Source of the DNA: Metellina segmentata
Lineage: Eukaryota > Arthropoda > Arachnida > Araneae > Tetragnathidae
Direction: 5' to 3'
Length of the DNA stretch: 64,000 nt
Assembly (NCBI GenBank): GCA_947359465.1
Contig: OX375872.1
Span: 126,678,337 to 126,742,336, forward strand
Below the pieces are notes generated by a model, which did not search any database, was not told the origin of the DNA, and worked only from the letters and a program-made list of their open reading frames with translations. This document shows, one piece after another, positions 1 through 8,800 of the stretch (its first letter is position 1; each line of letters starts with the position of its first letter). Made by a program: the position numbers and the translations under genes.

Positions 1-866
1 AGTTCATTTCTCATTACAAGTCACCATAATATTTATAGGTTTCAAGTTGTATTTCAAAAACATATCAGCATGCAGAAACGAAGGTTTTCCTGGATTTTAA
101 AATCATCCATGTGTTCCCCAGGTCTTTAATAATAATGACTAAATTACCATAGTGAAATTTAATCTGAATCTAATGGCATTTCATATTTAAAGAAATCTAA
201 AAAAAACCCAGATTGCAGGTATATGAGCTTCTTTCTTCCACGCTATGCTTTCGCTATAAAACGGCCTGATCCATTGCAGTTGTAATTTAAATGACATGTT
301 TTTTTTTCCTTGATTAGTTTTTATTGTGTTTTCATTGCCTCTTGCCTAAATATTTATCAGGATGGAAATGTTTTGCTTTTTTCTCATGTTGCATTGCATT
401 TCTGTGTCTATTTCTTCAATTTGTTGAGATGTATTTGGTATTCACTGATTTATATGAAGCACTGGATTCAATGTTGACTATTTTAGAAGCAAGCATTTAT
501 AAAGGATGGCTTAGATTCAAATTAGTTTTGTTGCAGTGTTTGCATCCACTTTTAACATATATATGTCTGGAAATTTGTTGCTTTATTTCTCCTATACATT
601 GAGCAAATATATTGTTCATTTGTGCCAGTATGATGCTTTTGAAAACAACTTTAATATAACCTTTCAGATATCCATCTGAGAACGAAAATTAATGCTGAGT
701 TGCGTGCTATGATTACACAAAGTCTTCTATCTAATAAAGAAAATATTGACTTGTGTGTAATAAAAACTGGTTTAATAACACTTATAAAATCTTCATTGTT
801 GCAATTTTTAACTTGCATTTTTGAATTAATGTTGAAGTTTCTTTCCTAGTTTCTAAAAATATAAAC
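1..866. other. AT-rich lead of unit 1, no gene seen
   Basis: A T-rich plus strand gives a hydrophobic open frame of 92-128 residues near 324-640 whose length differs between units because of 1-2 bp indels (extra A in units 7, 9 and 10; loss of TA in unit 6). No domain is recognised. A TATA-like site is annotated separately at 255-260. Several pyrimidine tracts followed by AG (near 314, 665 and 849) resemble 3' splice sites but nothing confirms their use. Confidence 0.6.
255..260 (+). promoter_or_regulatory. Possible TATA box (conserved in all full units)
   Basis: CGCTATAAAACGGCC matches a Pol II TATA element, with an initiator-like GCAGTTG about 20 bases downstream. It is kept in every unit (for example 6159, 12012 and 18302). 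Conservation alone is weak evidence because the units are near-identical throughout. No coding region convincingly follows. It could drive non-coding satellite transcription or be chance in AT-rich DNA. Confidence 0.25.
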
Positions 867-950
867 ATGGATGACCCTAAATATTTCTCTAGGAACAGTT
901 CTGTTATCGGTTTTTATGGTCAATTGGTGTCATTCTGTAAGACAATCTAA
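867..950 (+). other. Exon-like small frame, MDDPKYFSRNSSVIG...
   Basis: An ATG in good context (AAACATGG) opens a 27-codon frame. A pyrimidine tract ending TTTCCTAG lies at 841-849, resembling a 3' splice site, and TCT/GTAAGA at 937 resembles a 5' splice site. Together these would delimit an 87-bp exon (850-936). The frame stays open in all units although one block varies (TTCTCTAGG versus TTGTCTCGG, giving YFSR or YLSR). No family is recognised. It may be a captured exon from a host gene, or coincidence; confidence is low. Confidence 0.2.
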
Positions 951-951
951 T

Positions 952-1990
952 GAGGTTTTATACATGCCATGGAAAAGAATTTTAGCATAATATTCTATAC
1001 CAACAACAACTCATTTAAAAATACATACCAACATATGTGCAATGAATCACAAAGCATGCTGAAAGAACTGGTGCACATTAAGTTTATTGTCATGGGATAT
1101 GAATTCCATCCAAGGATCCTAGCTTAGGTGTTGCCTGGTTCAATAGAATGTGGATCTTTCACATGGGAACTGAAACATGGATTGGGTGTGAGAGAATGGC
1201 ATGGGAAAATAACTATATATTGAAAAAGCAACAACTGATTGAGTTTTATGAACAGGTAAATTTAAATCTTGAGACAAATTCATCCTCATTAAAGAAGGGT
1301 CAAACAGGTCAGTCGATCAAAGTGACCATCAGAATTTGAGCATTTCTAATGTGAACACAGGAATTCACCTATACAAATCTTGCCACAAGCCACTTCTGGG
1401 TTCGTCAACAAAAACCATATAAATCAGTCCAATAACATATCATCACGAATGAATACTAAATTGAGTTCAAATAGCATAGTCTAATCTCACATGTCATATA
1501 AACATTTAATAGGATCTTGTAACTAGAGAGAAATGAATGAATATCTCACCACAGCACACCAAAAAGTATATTCTAGCATTTCATAAAGATCTGAGCATCA
1601 CAAAACATATTCAATACATACTTTCAGTGCCATCATATCTTATAAAAAGGTAGAAATTAGAAGCATTAGTGAATAATCAATGCAAAATCCAAACCTTTAT
1701 ATCTTCCAGGAGTACGGGGATATGAATCAGGACGCTTGCTGCTGTGCATGAAAACATTACAGAAATGAATCCTCAAACACAGTTGACAGAAAGCCCCAAC
1801 AGGTCAATTTATCAAAGGGACCATTGGGATTTGAGGATTACATCCAATCACTCACAGCAGATATGAATTCAACCAAACTGCAAGAAATTATTGTTTACTT
1901 TCCCCATGGAGATACAAATCCACCCCAAAAGGTTTATAAATGCATTGCTAATTATTGTTTACAGTCCCAAATGGTAGGTAACGACACACA
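952..1990 (+). repeat. Internal subrepeat A (unit 1)
   Basis: Diverged duplicate of the segment at about 4599-5470 of the same unit (subrepeat B). Shared landmarks in order: GTTTTATACATG, CAATGAATCACAAAGCATGCT, GATATGAATTCCATCCAAGGATCC, GGGAACTGAAAC, CTAAATTGAGTTCAA, GGAGTACGGGGATATGAATC, TTATTGTTTACTTTCCCC and TGGTAGGTAAC. A has about 160 bp (roughly 1253-1415) with no counterpart in B. It includes CAGGTAAAT, which looks like a 5' splice site but has no supporting gene. The same segment recurs in every unit. Confidence 0.85.
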
Positions 1991-2856
1991 GTCCCCCATT
2001 CTGTCGGTGTAAAAAAAAAAAGTAAAAAACTTGATGATTGGATCCTTGTCTATTAGATTCATGTCAAGCGATGGCATCCCTCTTCATTAGAATCATGTTT
2101 CCGCGATGCACGTTAAATTTGTTATGGATTTCATATTTCTGGTGCACATTAAATCTGTTGTGGATTCATGCTTCCCAAATCTGGTATAACATAGAGGTAT
2201 AATCATTTCCTGAAAGCCACTCTGGTGCCATCTATAAAAGAAGCAACTGGGATTAGAAATCCCTGTTTTATTTATCCTGTCAGGATTTCTCCCAAACAAT
2301 GAAAAGGTGTCATTTAAAAGCTTGAAAACACAATCCAAATAGGGGTTGATGCTCACTTTGTAGAAATCTTGTAACTTGCTGTAAGCTGTATGGGGATTTT
2401 AAACCTAATTGGCATATTTTTGCCTTCAGAAGAGAATACATGTTAAAATTTGTAGGATTTCATTTTCCGGTGCAGGATACAATTCCCTGGATATGGATAG
2501 CCCCATGAACATGTATTGTATAAGATGTAGATATTATGTGTGGCAAGAAAATGATTGTTTCCCAAACCTATTCTCATGTGGTTTTCAATTTGGGATACAA
2601 TTCACTGGATAAAATCCCCATGACGTGTGGCATCAAAATGATTTCAGTATATATACTTACAATGCCTTGGCAGAATTCACTGAAACAAGGAATTGAACAA
2701 TTAAAAAAATATATATATAAATATATGAATATTTCCCATGGTATGAATAATTCAATAGCAGCTTGCAAAAAATTCGGACTACTCGTGTCTAAATACCATT
2801 ACTTCAAGTGTGACCAAGAAACAAACACTTTCTAATCTTATAGCAGAATTCTCGCT
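1991..2856. other. AT-rich spacer between subrepeats A and C, no gene seen
   Basis: Starts with a variable A-tract (2011-2021; 9 to 12 A across the ten units). It then holds two plus-strand copies of the motif TGCAYRTTAAATCTGTTGT (2107 and 2143), a looser third near 2430, and an (AT)n tract at 2702-2728. Open frames of 60-99 codons overlap on both strands and resemble no known protein. Confidence 0.6.
2702..2728. repeat. AT-rich simple tract
   Basis: A run of A followed by TATATATATAAATATATG. Units 2 and 3 have AAAAATATATATATA where others have AAAAAAATATATATA, a slippage-type variant. Confidence 0.6.
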
Positions 2857-3357
2857 GATATGGGAACTGAAACACAATGGATGATGTCAGGTCATCCTGA
2901 AAGCACACTCGTACAGAGGGGCCTCAAACAGGTCGCAGTCTATCCAAGTGACCATCAGGATTTGAGAAGATTAAAAAATATCAGAGTATATGCTGAAAGA
3001 CGTTCAATCTCCATCCAGTTTCCAAAGGACGATAGCATACATTAAAATGTTTTTGGCTTAATATATTTTATGATCTATTCTCACAAACAGCTGTTATGTT
3101 TCTCTCCTGCTTGAAAACACAATCTAAATACTTAACTCTACTTAATGAATAACCTATTGATTGTGAAAACAAATAATGGAAGAGCCTAGCAAAACATTAC
3201 ACTGAATAATATTAAATACTTGTTGTTACATTTCTAGCATTGAACAAGTCTCACTCAATAAACATTCCTCGAAATGGGTCAATGTTTTCAAAGGCTCCAG
3301 ATGAAAGAATCTCACCGTTATATTGTATACTCTAACAGGAGTATGGGGATATGAATC
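2857..3357 (+). repeat. Internal subrepeat C, deleted form (unit 1)
   Basis: Third, more diverged copy of the A/B subrepeat. It shares GGGAACTGAAAC (2862), the CAGGTCGCAGTCTATCC / GACCATCAGGATTTGAG block (2930-2965) and AGGAGTATGGGGATATGAATC (3337-3357). In units 3-5 the homology continues for 433 bp more; here it stops at GATATGAATC and joins CCTATGTAAAC. The block spacing between A, C and B landmarks is roughly 1.6-2.2 kb. Confidence 0.7.
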
Positions 3358-3516
3358 CTATGTAAACAACACACCAGTTGTTTAAATGGTGCTAATTACT
3401 GTAGTGACATGGCATTTAAAATTACATTTTATAGTTTTGTACTGCAAATGTAGCTTTCAATTAACAAGTAATACTTTTCATAAAACTTAATTTAATTAGT
3501 TTTAATGTCCTTCAAC

Positions 3517-3615
3517 TATATATAACCAGCAAGTATAGGTCATATTACTCTACAAAATTCTTGTTACTTAAGAATTTTGTACAGTAGTATGCCCTATACC
3601 TGCTGATCATATATA
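3517..3615. repeat. Long hairpin: 46-nt arms, 7-nt loop
   Basis: The left arm 3517-3562 and right arm 3570-3615 are inverted complements at 40 of 46 positions, with an innermost perfect 12-bp stem TACAAAATTCTT / AAGAATTTTGTA and loop GTTACTT. The equivalents in other units are at 9436, 15722, 22012, 28302, 34157, 40011, 46822, 53642 and 60462 (start coordinates). Unit 3 has one substitution in the right arm. The size suits a foldback/MITE remnant or a small-RNA precursor, but nothing in the sequence decides between them. The tip is AT-rich (TATATATA). Confidence 0.8.
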
Positions 3616-4390
3616 TATATTTGATACAGTATTTGTAAATGTGAATGCAGCACCATCTCATAGCAAGCCCCATGAATGACTTGTATGTGTGTGAACAGTT
3701 ACAAATACATAATCTTTTGTAGGTGCAGTCTATCCCATCAGGATTTGAGAAGTTAATCGAAACAGGGTTTGTGCATGGTAGGAATTTACAACACAGACAT
3801 GCACGTTCAATCTGGGACAGTGTTTGTAAATGTGAATGCAGCTCACTTGTGAACAGTTACAATCGGTATGTAAATCTGCCATGACATTGAATTTAAAAAA
3901 AAGTATTTTCTTCCTATTGCCACATGTGTCGAGATCAATCCAGCCAAAAATAACAACCAGTGTCAAATAAATTACCAGCAACCTAAAATGTTTTTTTTAC
4001 TTGAAATGAAATATCAACCAGTTTTAGTTTCCAATCCAAAAAAAGTAAATTAGCAAGCCAGAATTCACAACAGTTGCGTTTATCAACAAAAAAGCACCGT
4101 TTTGCTTCAAATGTAAACAATACTTGGGAAATTGAAACCCTGATCCAATACAGATTTAACATGCACATGAATTTAGAAAAATGAAACAATGACTACAGAT
4201 TTAACGTGCACCAGATTTAAACAATGAAACCATGACAGTTGTAAAGGCACAACCGATTGATTTGTACACTAGATTTGGGAAAATGAAACCCTGATCCTTT
4301 TCAAGAATCTAAACACAGTAACACCAAAAATGTTTGTCTGAAACCTTTTCCTAAAAAAAACTTTTCTGAAACCTTTTACTAAAAATACAG
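3616..4390. other. Spacer with short direct repeats, no gene seen
   Basis: Contains a diverged direct repeat: ACAGTATTTGTAAATGTGAATG (3626) and ACAGTGTTTGTAAATGTGAATG (3817), each followed by GTGAACAGTTACAA (3691 and 3849). It also has two minus-strand copies of the TGCAYRTTAAATCTGTTGT motif at 4150 and 4195. Minus-strand open frames of 83 and 68 codons here have no recognisable domain. Confidence 0.6.
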
Positions 4391-4481
4391 GAGACAGGTG
4401 CATGTTAAATCTGTTGTCTTGGATCAGGATTTCATTTTCCTAAAATTAAGGAGAAAGCTGCATGTTAAATCTGTTGTCTTG
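4391..4481 (+). repeat. 60-bp-period direct repeat
   Basis: Two 31-bp copies (4391-4421 and 4451-4481) start GAGACAGGTGCATG and GAGAAAGCTGCATG and continue with TTAAATCTGTTGTCTTG. They are offset by exactly 60 bp, and the arrangement is the same in all ten units. They are the best-matched plus-strand copies of the dispersed TGCAYRTTAAATCTGTTGT motif. Confidence 0.75.
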
Positions 4482-4512
4482 AGGTTATTCAATGGGATGT
4501 GGATAGTTCTCA

Positions 4513-4570
4513 TAGACTGAACTTGTAGACTGATAGACTATAGTAGATGTAGACTGATAGTACTGATAGA
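4513..4570 (+). repeat. Unit-1-specific TAGACTGATA mini-repeat block
   Basis: Where all other units read CTCATGGGAACTGAAACCTGG, unit 1 has an imperfect run of AGACTGATAG-like repeats between CTCAT and ACTGAAACC. The core words (AGACTGA, ACTGATAG) resemble the flanking AACTGAAAC, suggesting templated filler from repair or slippage at this site. Confidence 0.8.
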
Positions 4571-4598
4571 CTGAAACCTGGTTGGGTGTATATTACAC

Positions 4599-5470
4599 GA
4601 GTTTTATACATGGCATGGAAAAGGGTTCTAGCAAGATATTCTATAGCAACCACAACTCATTTAAAAAGGTAACTAAAAATACATACCAACTTAGTGCAAT
4701 GAATCACAAAGCATGCTCAAAGAACAGGTGCACATTCAATTTATTGTCATGGGATATGAATTCCATCCAAGGATCCTAGCTCAGGTGTTGTATGGATCTT
4801 TCATATGAGAACTGAAACATGGATTGGGTTTGAGAGAATAGCATGGGAAAATAAGTTGATACTGAAAAAAACAACCACTGATTGAGAACCAGATAAATCA
4901 GTCCAATAACACATCACAACGAATGAATACTAAATTGAGTTCAATGAGCATAATAAAATCTCACATGTCAAATAAACATTTAATCGGATCTTGTAACTAG
5001 AGAGAAATGAATGAATATCTCACCACTGCACACCAAAAAGTATATTCTAGCATATCATAAAGATCGGAGCATCACAAAACAAATTCAATAGATACTTTCA
5101 GGGCCATCAAATCTTATAAATAGGTATAAATGAGAAGCATTAGTGAATAATCAATGCAAAATCCATACCTTTATATCTTCCAGGAGTACGGGGATATGAA
5201 TCAGGATGCTTGCTGCTGTGCATGAAAACATTACAAAAATGAATCACTCAAACACAGACTACACACAGTTGACAGAAAGCCCCAACAGGTAAATTTATCA
5301 ATGGGACCATTGGGATTTGAGCATTTCATCCAATCACTCACAGCACATATGAATTCAACCAAACTGCAGGAAATTATTGTTTACTTTCCCCATGGAGATA
5401 CAAATCCATCCCAAAAGTTTTATAAATGTGTTGCTAATTATTGTTCACAGTCCAAAATGGTAGGTAACAA
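4599..5470 (+). repeat. Internal subrepeat B (unit 1)
   Basis: Duplicate of subrepeat A (see 952-1990), lacking about 160 bp of it. In units 7-10 the Rep element is inserted inside this subrepeat. It ends at GGTAGGTAACAAC, where the copia fragment begins; A instead continues GGTAGGTAACGACACACAG. That comparison defines the copia junction. Confidence 0.85.
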
Positions 5471-5657
5471 CCGGACACATACGACTTCCATCAACAATAG
5501 ATGGGAGATCATATTGTTCCAAATGCATTTCCATTTGCCCCTTCCACTTACTCCAATTTCCAGCTCCTTCCACTTTGTCTATCTGTACCTTTAGATCAGC
5601 TATACTAGCGACTCGCTCTGCTAGGCCTAACTTAATAAGGTCCGTTTTCCTTTTCAA
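5469..5657 (-). pseudogene. Truncated Ty1/copia gag N-terminus (unit 1)
   Basis: About 63 codons of uninterrupted frame on the minus strand, including GNWSKWKGQMEMHLEQYD and then a VDGSR end. The pattern of a tryptophan-rich W..W segment, a 'ME' helix and VDG is characteristic of the N-terminal gag domain of copia-like elements (DUF4219 / UBN2-type). The frame also stays open upstream to the primer site, but with no ATG; a TTG lies at 5657, so the true start is uncertain. At the 3' side the frame runs seven codons into satellite DNA and stops. It is a fragment that cannot make a capsid. Confidence 0.8.
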
Positions 5658-5697
5658 AAACTGCAGACTAACTTCACTTAGATTTAAAACGTGATAA

Positions 5698-5707
5698 GCC
5701 CATAACC
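5698..5707 (-). other. Copia-type primer-binding site
   Basis: GGTTATGGGC on the minus strand directly abuts the LTR end. It matches the anticodon stem-loop region of initiator tRNA-Met, the half-tRNA primer known for copia. This identifies the LTR as a 5' LTR and fixes element orientation. Confidence 0.75.
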
Positions 5708-5897
5708 TGATACGATTATCAACAAATCAGGGTCATCAAACAAAACAGGAAAACTCAAGGGCTAAGAGAATAAGAATTTAATATGTAAACAAAATACATA
5801 TTACACAAAAGAGAATAGAATGCATTAGTGAGAAGTTGTAGTTGTAGTTAATACAACAGGTATATAAGTTGAGTTGTAGCTCGTCTCTTTTCCAACA
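5708..5897 (-). repeat. Copia-type LTR (unit 1), TG...CA ends
   Basis: A 190-bp LTR with canonical TG (5897) and CA (5708) ends, next to a primer-binding site. Only the 5' LTR is present. Equivalent LTRs in the other units: 11560-11749, 17850-18039, 24140-24329, 30430-30619, 36285-36474, 43094-43283, 49913-50102, 56732-56921 and 63554-63743. Confidence 0.8.
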
Positions 5898-8800
5898 ACA
5901 TTGCCAAGTTCATTTCTCATTACAAGTCACCATAATATTTATAGGTTTCAAGTTGTATTTCAAAAACATATCAGCATGCAGAAACGAAGGTTTTCCTGGA
6001 TTTTAAAATCATCCATGTGTTCCCCAGGTCTTTAATAATAATGACTAAATTACCATAGTGAAATTTAATCTGAATCTAATGGCATTTCATATTTAAAGAA
6101 ATCTAAAAAAAACCCAGATTGCAGGTATATGAGCTTCTTTCTTCCACGCTATGCTTTCGCTATAAAACGGCCTGATCCATTGCAGTTGTAATTTAAATGA
6201 CATGTTTTTTTTTCCTTGATTAGTTTTTATTGTGTTTTCATTGCCTCTTGCCTAAATATTTATCAGGATGGAAATGTTTTGCTTTTTTCTCATGTTGCAT
6301 TGCATTTCTGTGTCTATTTCTTCAATTTGTTGAGATGTATTTGGTATTCACTGATTTATATGAAGCACTGGATTCAATGTTGACTATTTTAGAAGCAAGC
6401 ATTTATAAAGGATGGCTTAGATTCAAATTAGTTTTGTTGCAGTGTTTGCATCCACTTTTAACATATATATGTCTGGAAATTTGTTGCTTTATTTCTCCTA
6501 TACATTGAGCAAATATATTGTTCATTTGTGCCAGTATGATGCTTTTGAAAACAACTTTAATATAACCTTTCAGATATCCATCTGAGAACGAAAATTAATG
6601 CTGAGTTGCGTGCTATGATTACACAAAGTCTTCTATCTAATAAAGAAAATATTGACTTGTGTGTAATAAAAACTGGTTTAATAACACTTATAAAATCTTC
6701 ATTGTTGCAATTTTTAACTTGCATTTTTGAATTAATGTTGAAGTTTCTTTCCTAGTTTCTAAAAATATAAACATGGATGACCCTAAATATTTGTCTCGGA
6801 ACAGTTCTGTTATCGGTTTTTATGGTCAATTGGTGTCATTCTGTAAGACAATCTAATGAGGTTTTATACATGGCATGGAAAAGGATTTTAGCATAATATT
6901 CTATACCAACAACAACTCATTTAAAAAGGTAATTTGAAAATACATACCAACATATGTGCAATGAATCACAAAGCATGCTGAAAGAACTGGTGCACATTAA
7001 GTTTATTGTCATGGGATATGAATTCCATCCAAGGATCCTAGCTTAGGTGTTGCCTGGTTCAATAGAATGTGGATCTTTCACATGGGAACTGAAACATGGA
7101 TTGGGTGTGAGAGAATGGCATGGGAAAATAACTATATATTGAAAAAGCAACAACTGATTGAGTTTTATGAACAGGTAAATTTAAATCTTGAGACAAATTC
7201 ATCCTCATTAAAGAAGGGTCAAACAGGTCAGTCGATCAAAGTGACCATCAGAATTTGAGCATTTCTAATGTGAACACAGGAATTCACCTATACAAATCTT
7301 GCCGCAAGCCACTTCTGGGTTCGTCAACAAAAACCATATAAATCAGTCCAATAACATATCATCACGAATGAATACTAAATTGAGTTCAAATAGCATAGTC
7401 TAATCTCACATGTCATATAAACATTTAATAGGATATTGTAACTAGAGAGAAATGAATGAATATCTCACCACAGCACACCAAAAAGTATATTCTAGCATTT
7501 CATAAAGATCTGAGCATCACAAAACATATTCAATACATACTTTCAGTGCCATCATATCTTATAAAAAGGTAGAAATTAGAAGCATTAGTGAATAATCAAT
7601 GCAAAATCCAAATCTTTATATCTTCCAGGAGTACGGGGATATGAATCAGGACGCTTGCTGCTGTGCATGAAAACATTACAGAAATGAATCCTCAAACACA
7701 GTTGACAGAAAGCCCCAACAGGTCAATTTATCAAAGGGACCATTGGGATTTGAGGATTACATCCAATCACTCACAGCAGATATGAATTCAACCAAACTGC
7801 AAGAAATTATTGTTTACTTTCCCCATGGAGATACAAATCCACCCCAAAAGGTTTATAAATGCATTGCTAATTATTGTTTACAGTCCCAAATGGTAGGTAA
7901 CGACACACAGTCCCCCATTCTGTCGGTGTAAAAAAAAAAAGTAAAAAACTTGATGATTGGATCCTTGTCTATTAGATTCATGTCAAGCGATGGCATCCCT
8001 CTTCATTAGAATCATGTTTCCGCGATGCACGTTAAATTTGTTATGGATTTCATATTTCTGGTGCACATTAAATCTGTTGTGGATTCATGCTTCCCAAATC
8101 TGGTATAACATAGAGGTATAATCATTTCCTGAAAGCCACTCTGGTGCCATCTATAAAAGAAGCAACTGGGATTAGAAATCCCTGTTTTATTTATCCTGTC
8201 AGGATTTCTCCCAAACAATGAAAAGGTGTCATTTAAAAGCTTGAAAACACAATCCAAATAGGGGTTGATGCTCACTTTGTAGAAATCTTGTAACTTGCTG
8301 TAAGCTGTATGGGGATTTTAAACCTAATTGGCATATTTTTGCCTTCAGAAGAGAATACATGTTAAAATTTGTAGGATTTCATTTTCCGGTGCAGGATACA
8401 ATTCCCTGGATATGGATAGCCCCATGAACATGTATTGTATAAGATGTAGATATTATGTGTGGCAAGAAAATGATTGTTTCCCAAACCTATTCTCATGTGG
8501 TTTTCAATTTGGGATACAATTCACTGGATAAAATCCCCATGACGTGTGGCATCAAAATGATTTCAGTATATATACTTACAATGCCTTGGCAGAATTCACT
8601 GAAACAAGGAATTGAACAATTAAAAATATATATATATAAATATATGAATATTTCCCATGGTATGAATAATTCAATAGCAGCTTGCAAAAAATTCGGACTA
8701 CTCGTGTCTAAATACCATTACTTCAAGTGTGACCAAGAAACAAACACTTTCTAATCTTATAGCAGAATTCTCGCTGATATGGGAACTGAAACACAATGGA

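Larger units (their letters stand above)
5469..5897 (-). mobile_element. Ty1/copia 5' end fragment: LTR + primer site + gag start (unit 1)
   Basis: Read on the minus strand, a 190-bp LTR starts TGTTGGAAAAG (from 5897) and ends ATCGTATCA (5708). It is followed at once by GGTTATGGGC (5707-5698), the complement of the initiator tRNA-Met anticodon region used as primer by copia-type elements. Then comes a gag frame that stops matching the element at about 5469. The rest of gag, pol and the 3' LTR are absent, so target-site duplication cannot be assessed. The plus-strand neighbour at the truncated side is subrepeat B. The LTR has a TATA-like TTATATAC about 30 bp in. Confidence 0.85.
1..5906 (+). 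repeat. Macrosatellite unit 1 (short class, 5906 bp)
   Basis: First complete unit of the tandem array; the next unit begins with the same bases (AGTTCATTTCTCATTAC) at 5907. Order inside the unit: an AT-rich lead with a TATA-like site and a small exon-like frame (1-950); subrepeat A (about 952-1990); AT-rich spacer (1991-2856); subrepeat C, deleted form (about 2857-3357); a 46-nt-arm hairpin (3517-3615); spacer with short direct and inverted repeats (3616-4598); subrepeat B (about 4599-5470); minus-strand Ty1/copia fragment (5469-5897). Two peculiarities: a block of TAGACTGATA-like repeats near 4513-4570 not seen in any other unit, and a copia gag end that matches units 7-10 rather than its neighbour unit 2. 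No intact gene is seen. Confidence 0.95.

Noticed and set aside
324..602. Hydrophobic plus-strand open frame of 92-128 codons, repeated in each unit
   Set aside because: Its length and C-terminus change with 1-2 bp indels between near-identical units and it arises from T-rich sequence. No domain is seen.
1148..1339. Plus-strand frame starting MWIFHMGTETW, repeated in each unit
   Set aside because: It lies in a duplicated subrepeat whose other copies (C and B) are not open in the same way. No family is recognised. It ends with satellite words seen elsewhere out of frame.
2093..2356. 87-codon minus-strand frame (MSINPYLD...), in all units
   Set aside because: Open in all units only because the units are nearly identical. 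Substitutions between classes change residues freely and no homologous family is recognised.
5301..5594. 97-codon plus-strand frame over the end of subrepeat B
   Set aside because: Its second half is antisense to the copia gag fragment, and unit 2 breaks it by a 7-bp loss. It is a chance frame across a junction.
5698..5897. Target-site duplication of the copia element
   Set aside because: Only the 5' end of the element is present, so the two outer flanks cannot be compared.
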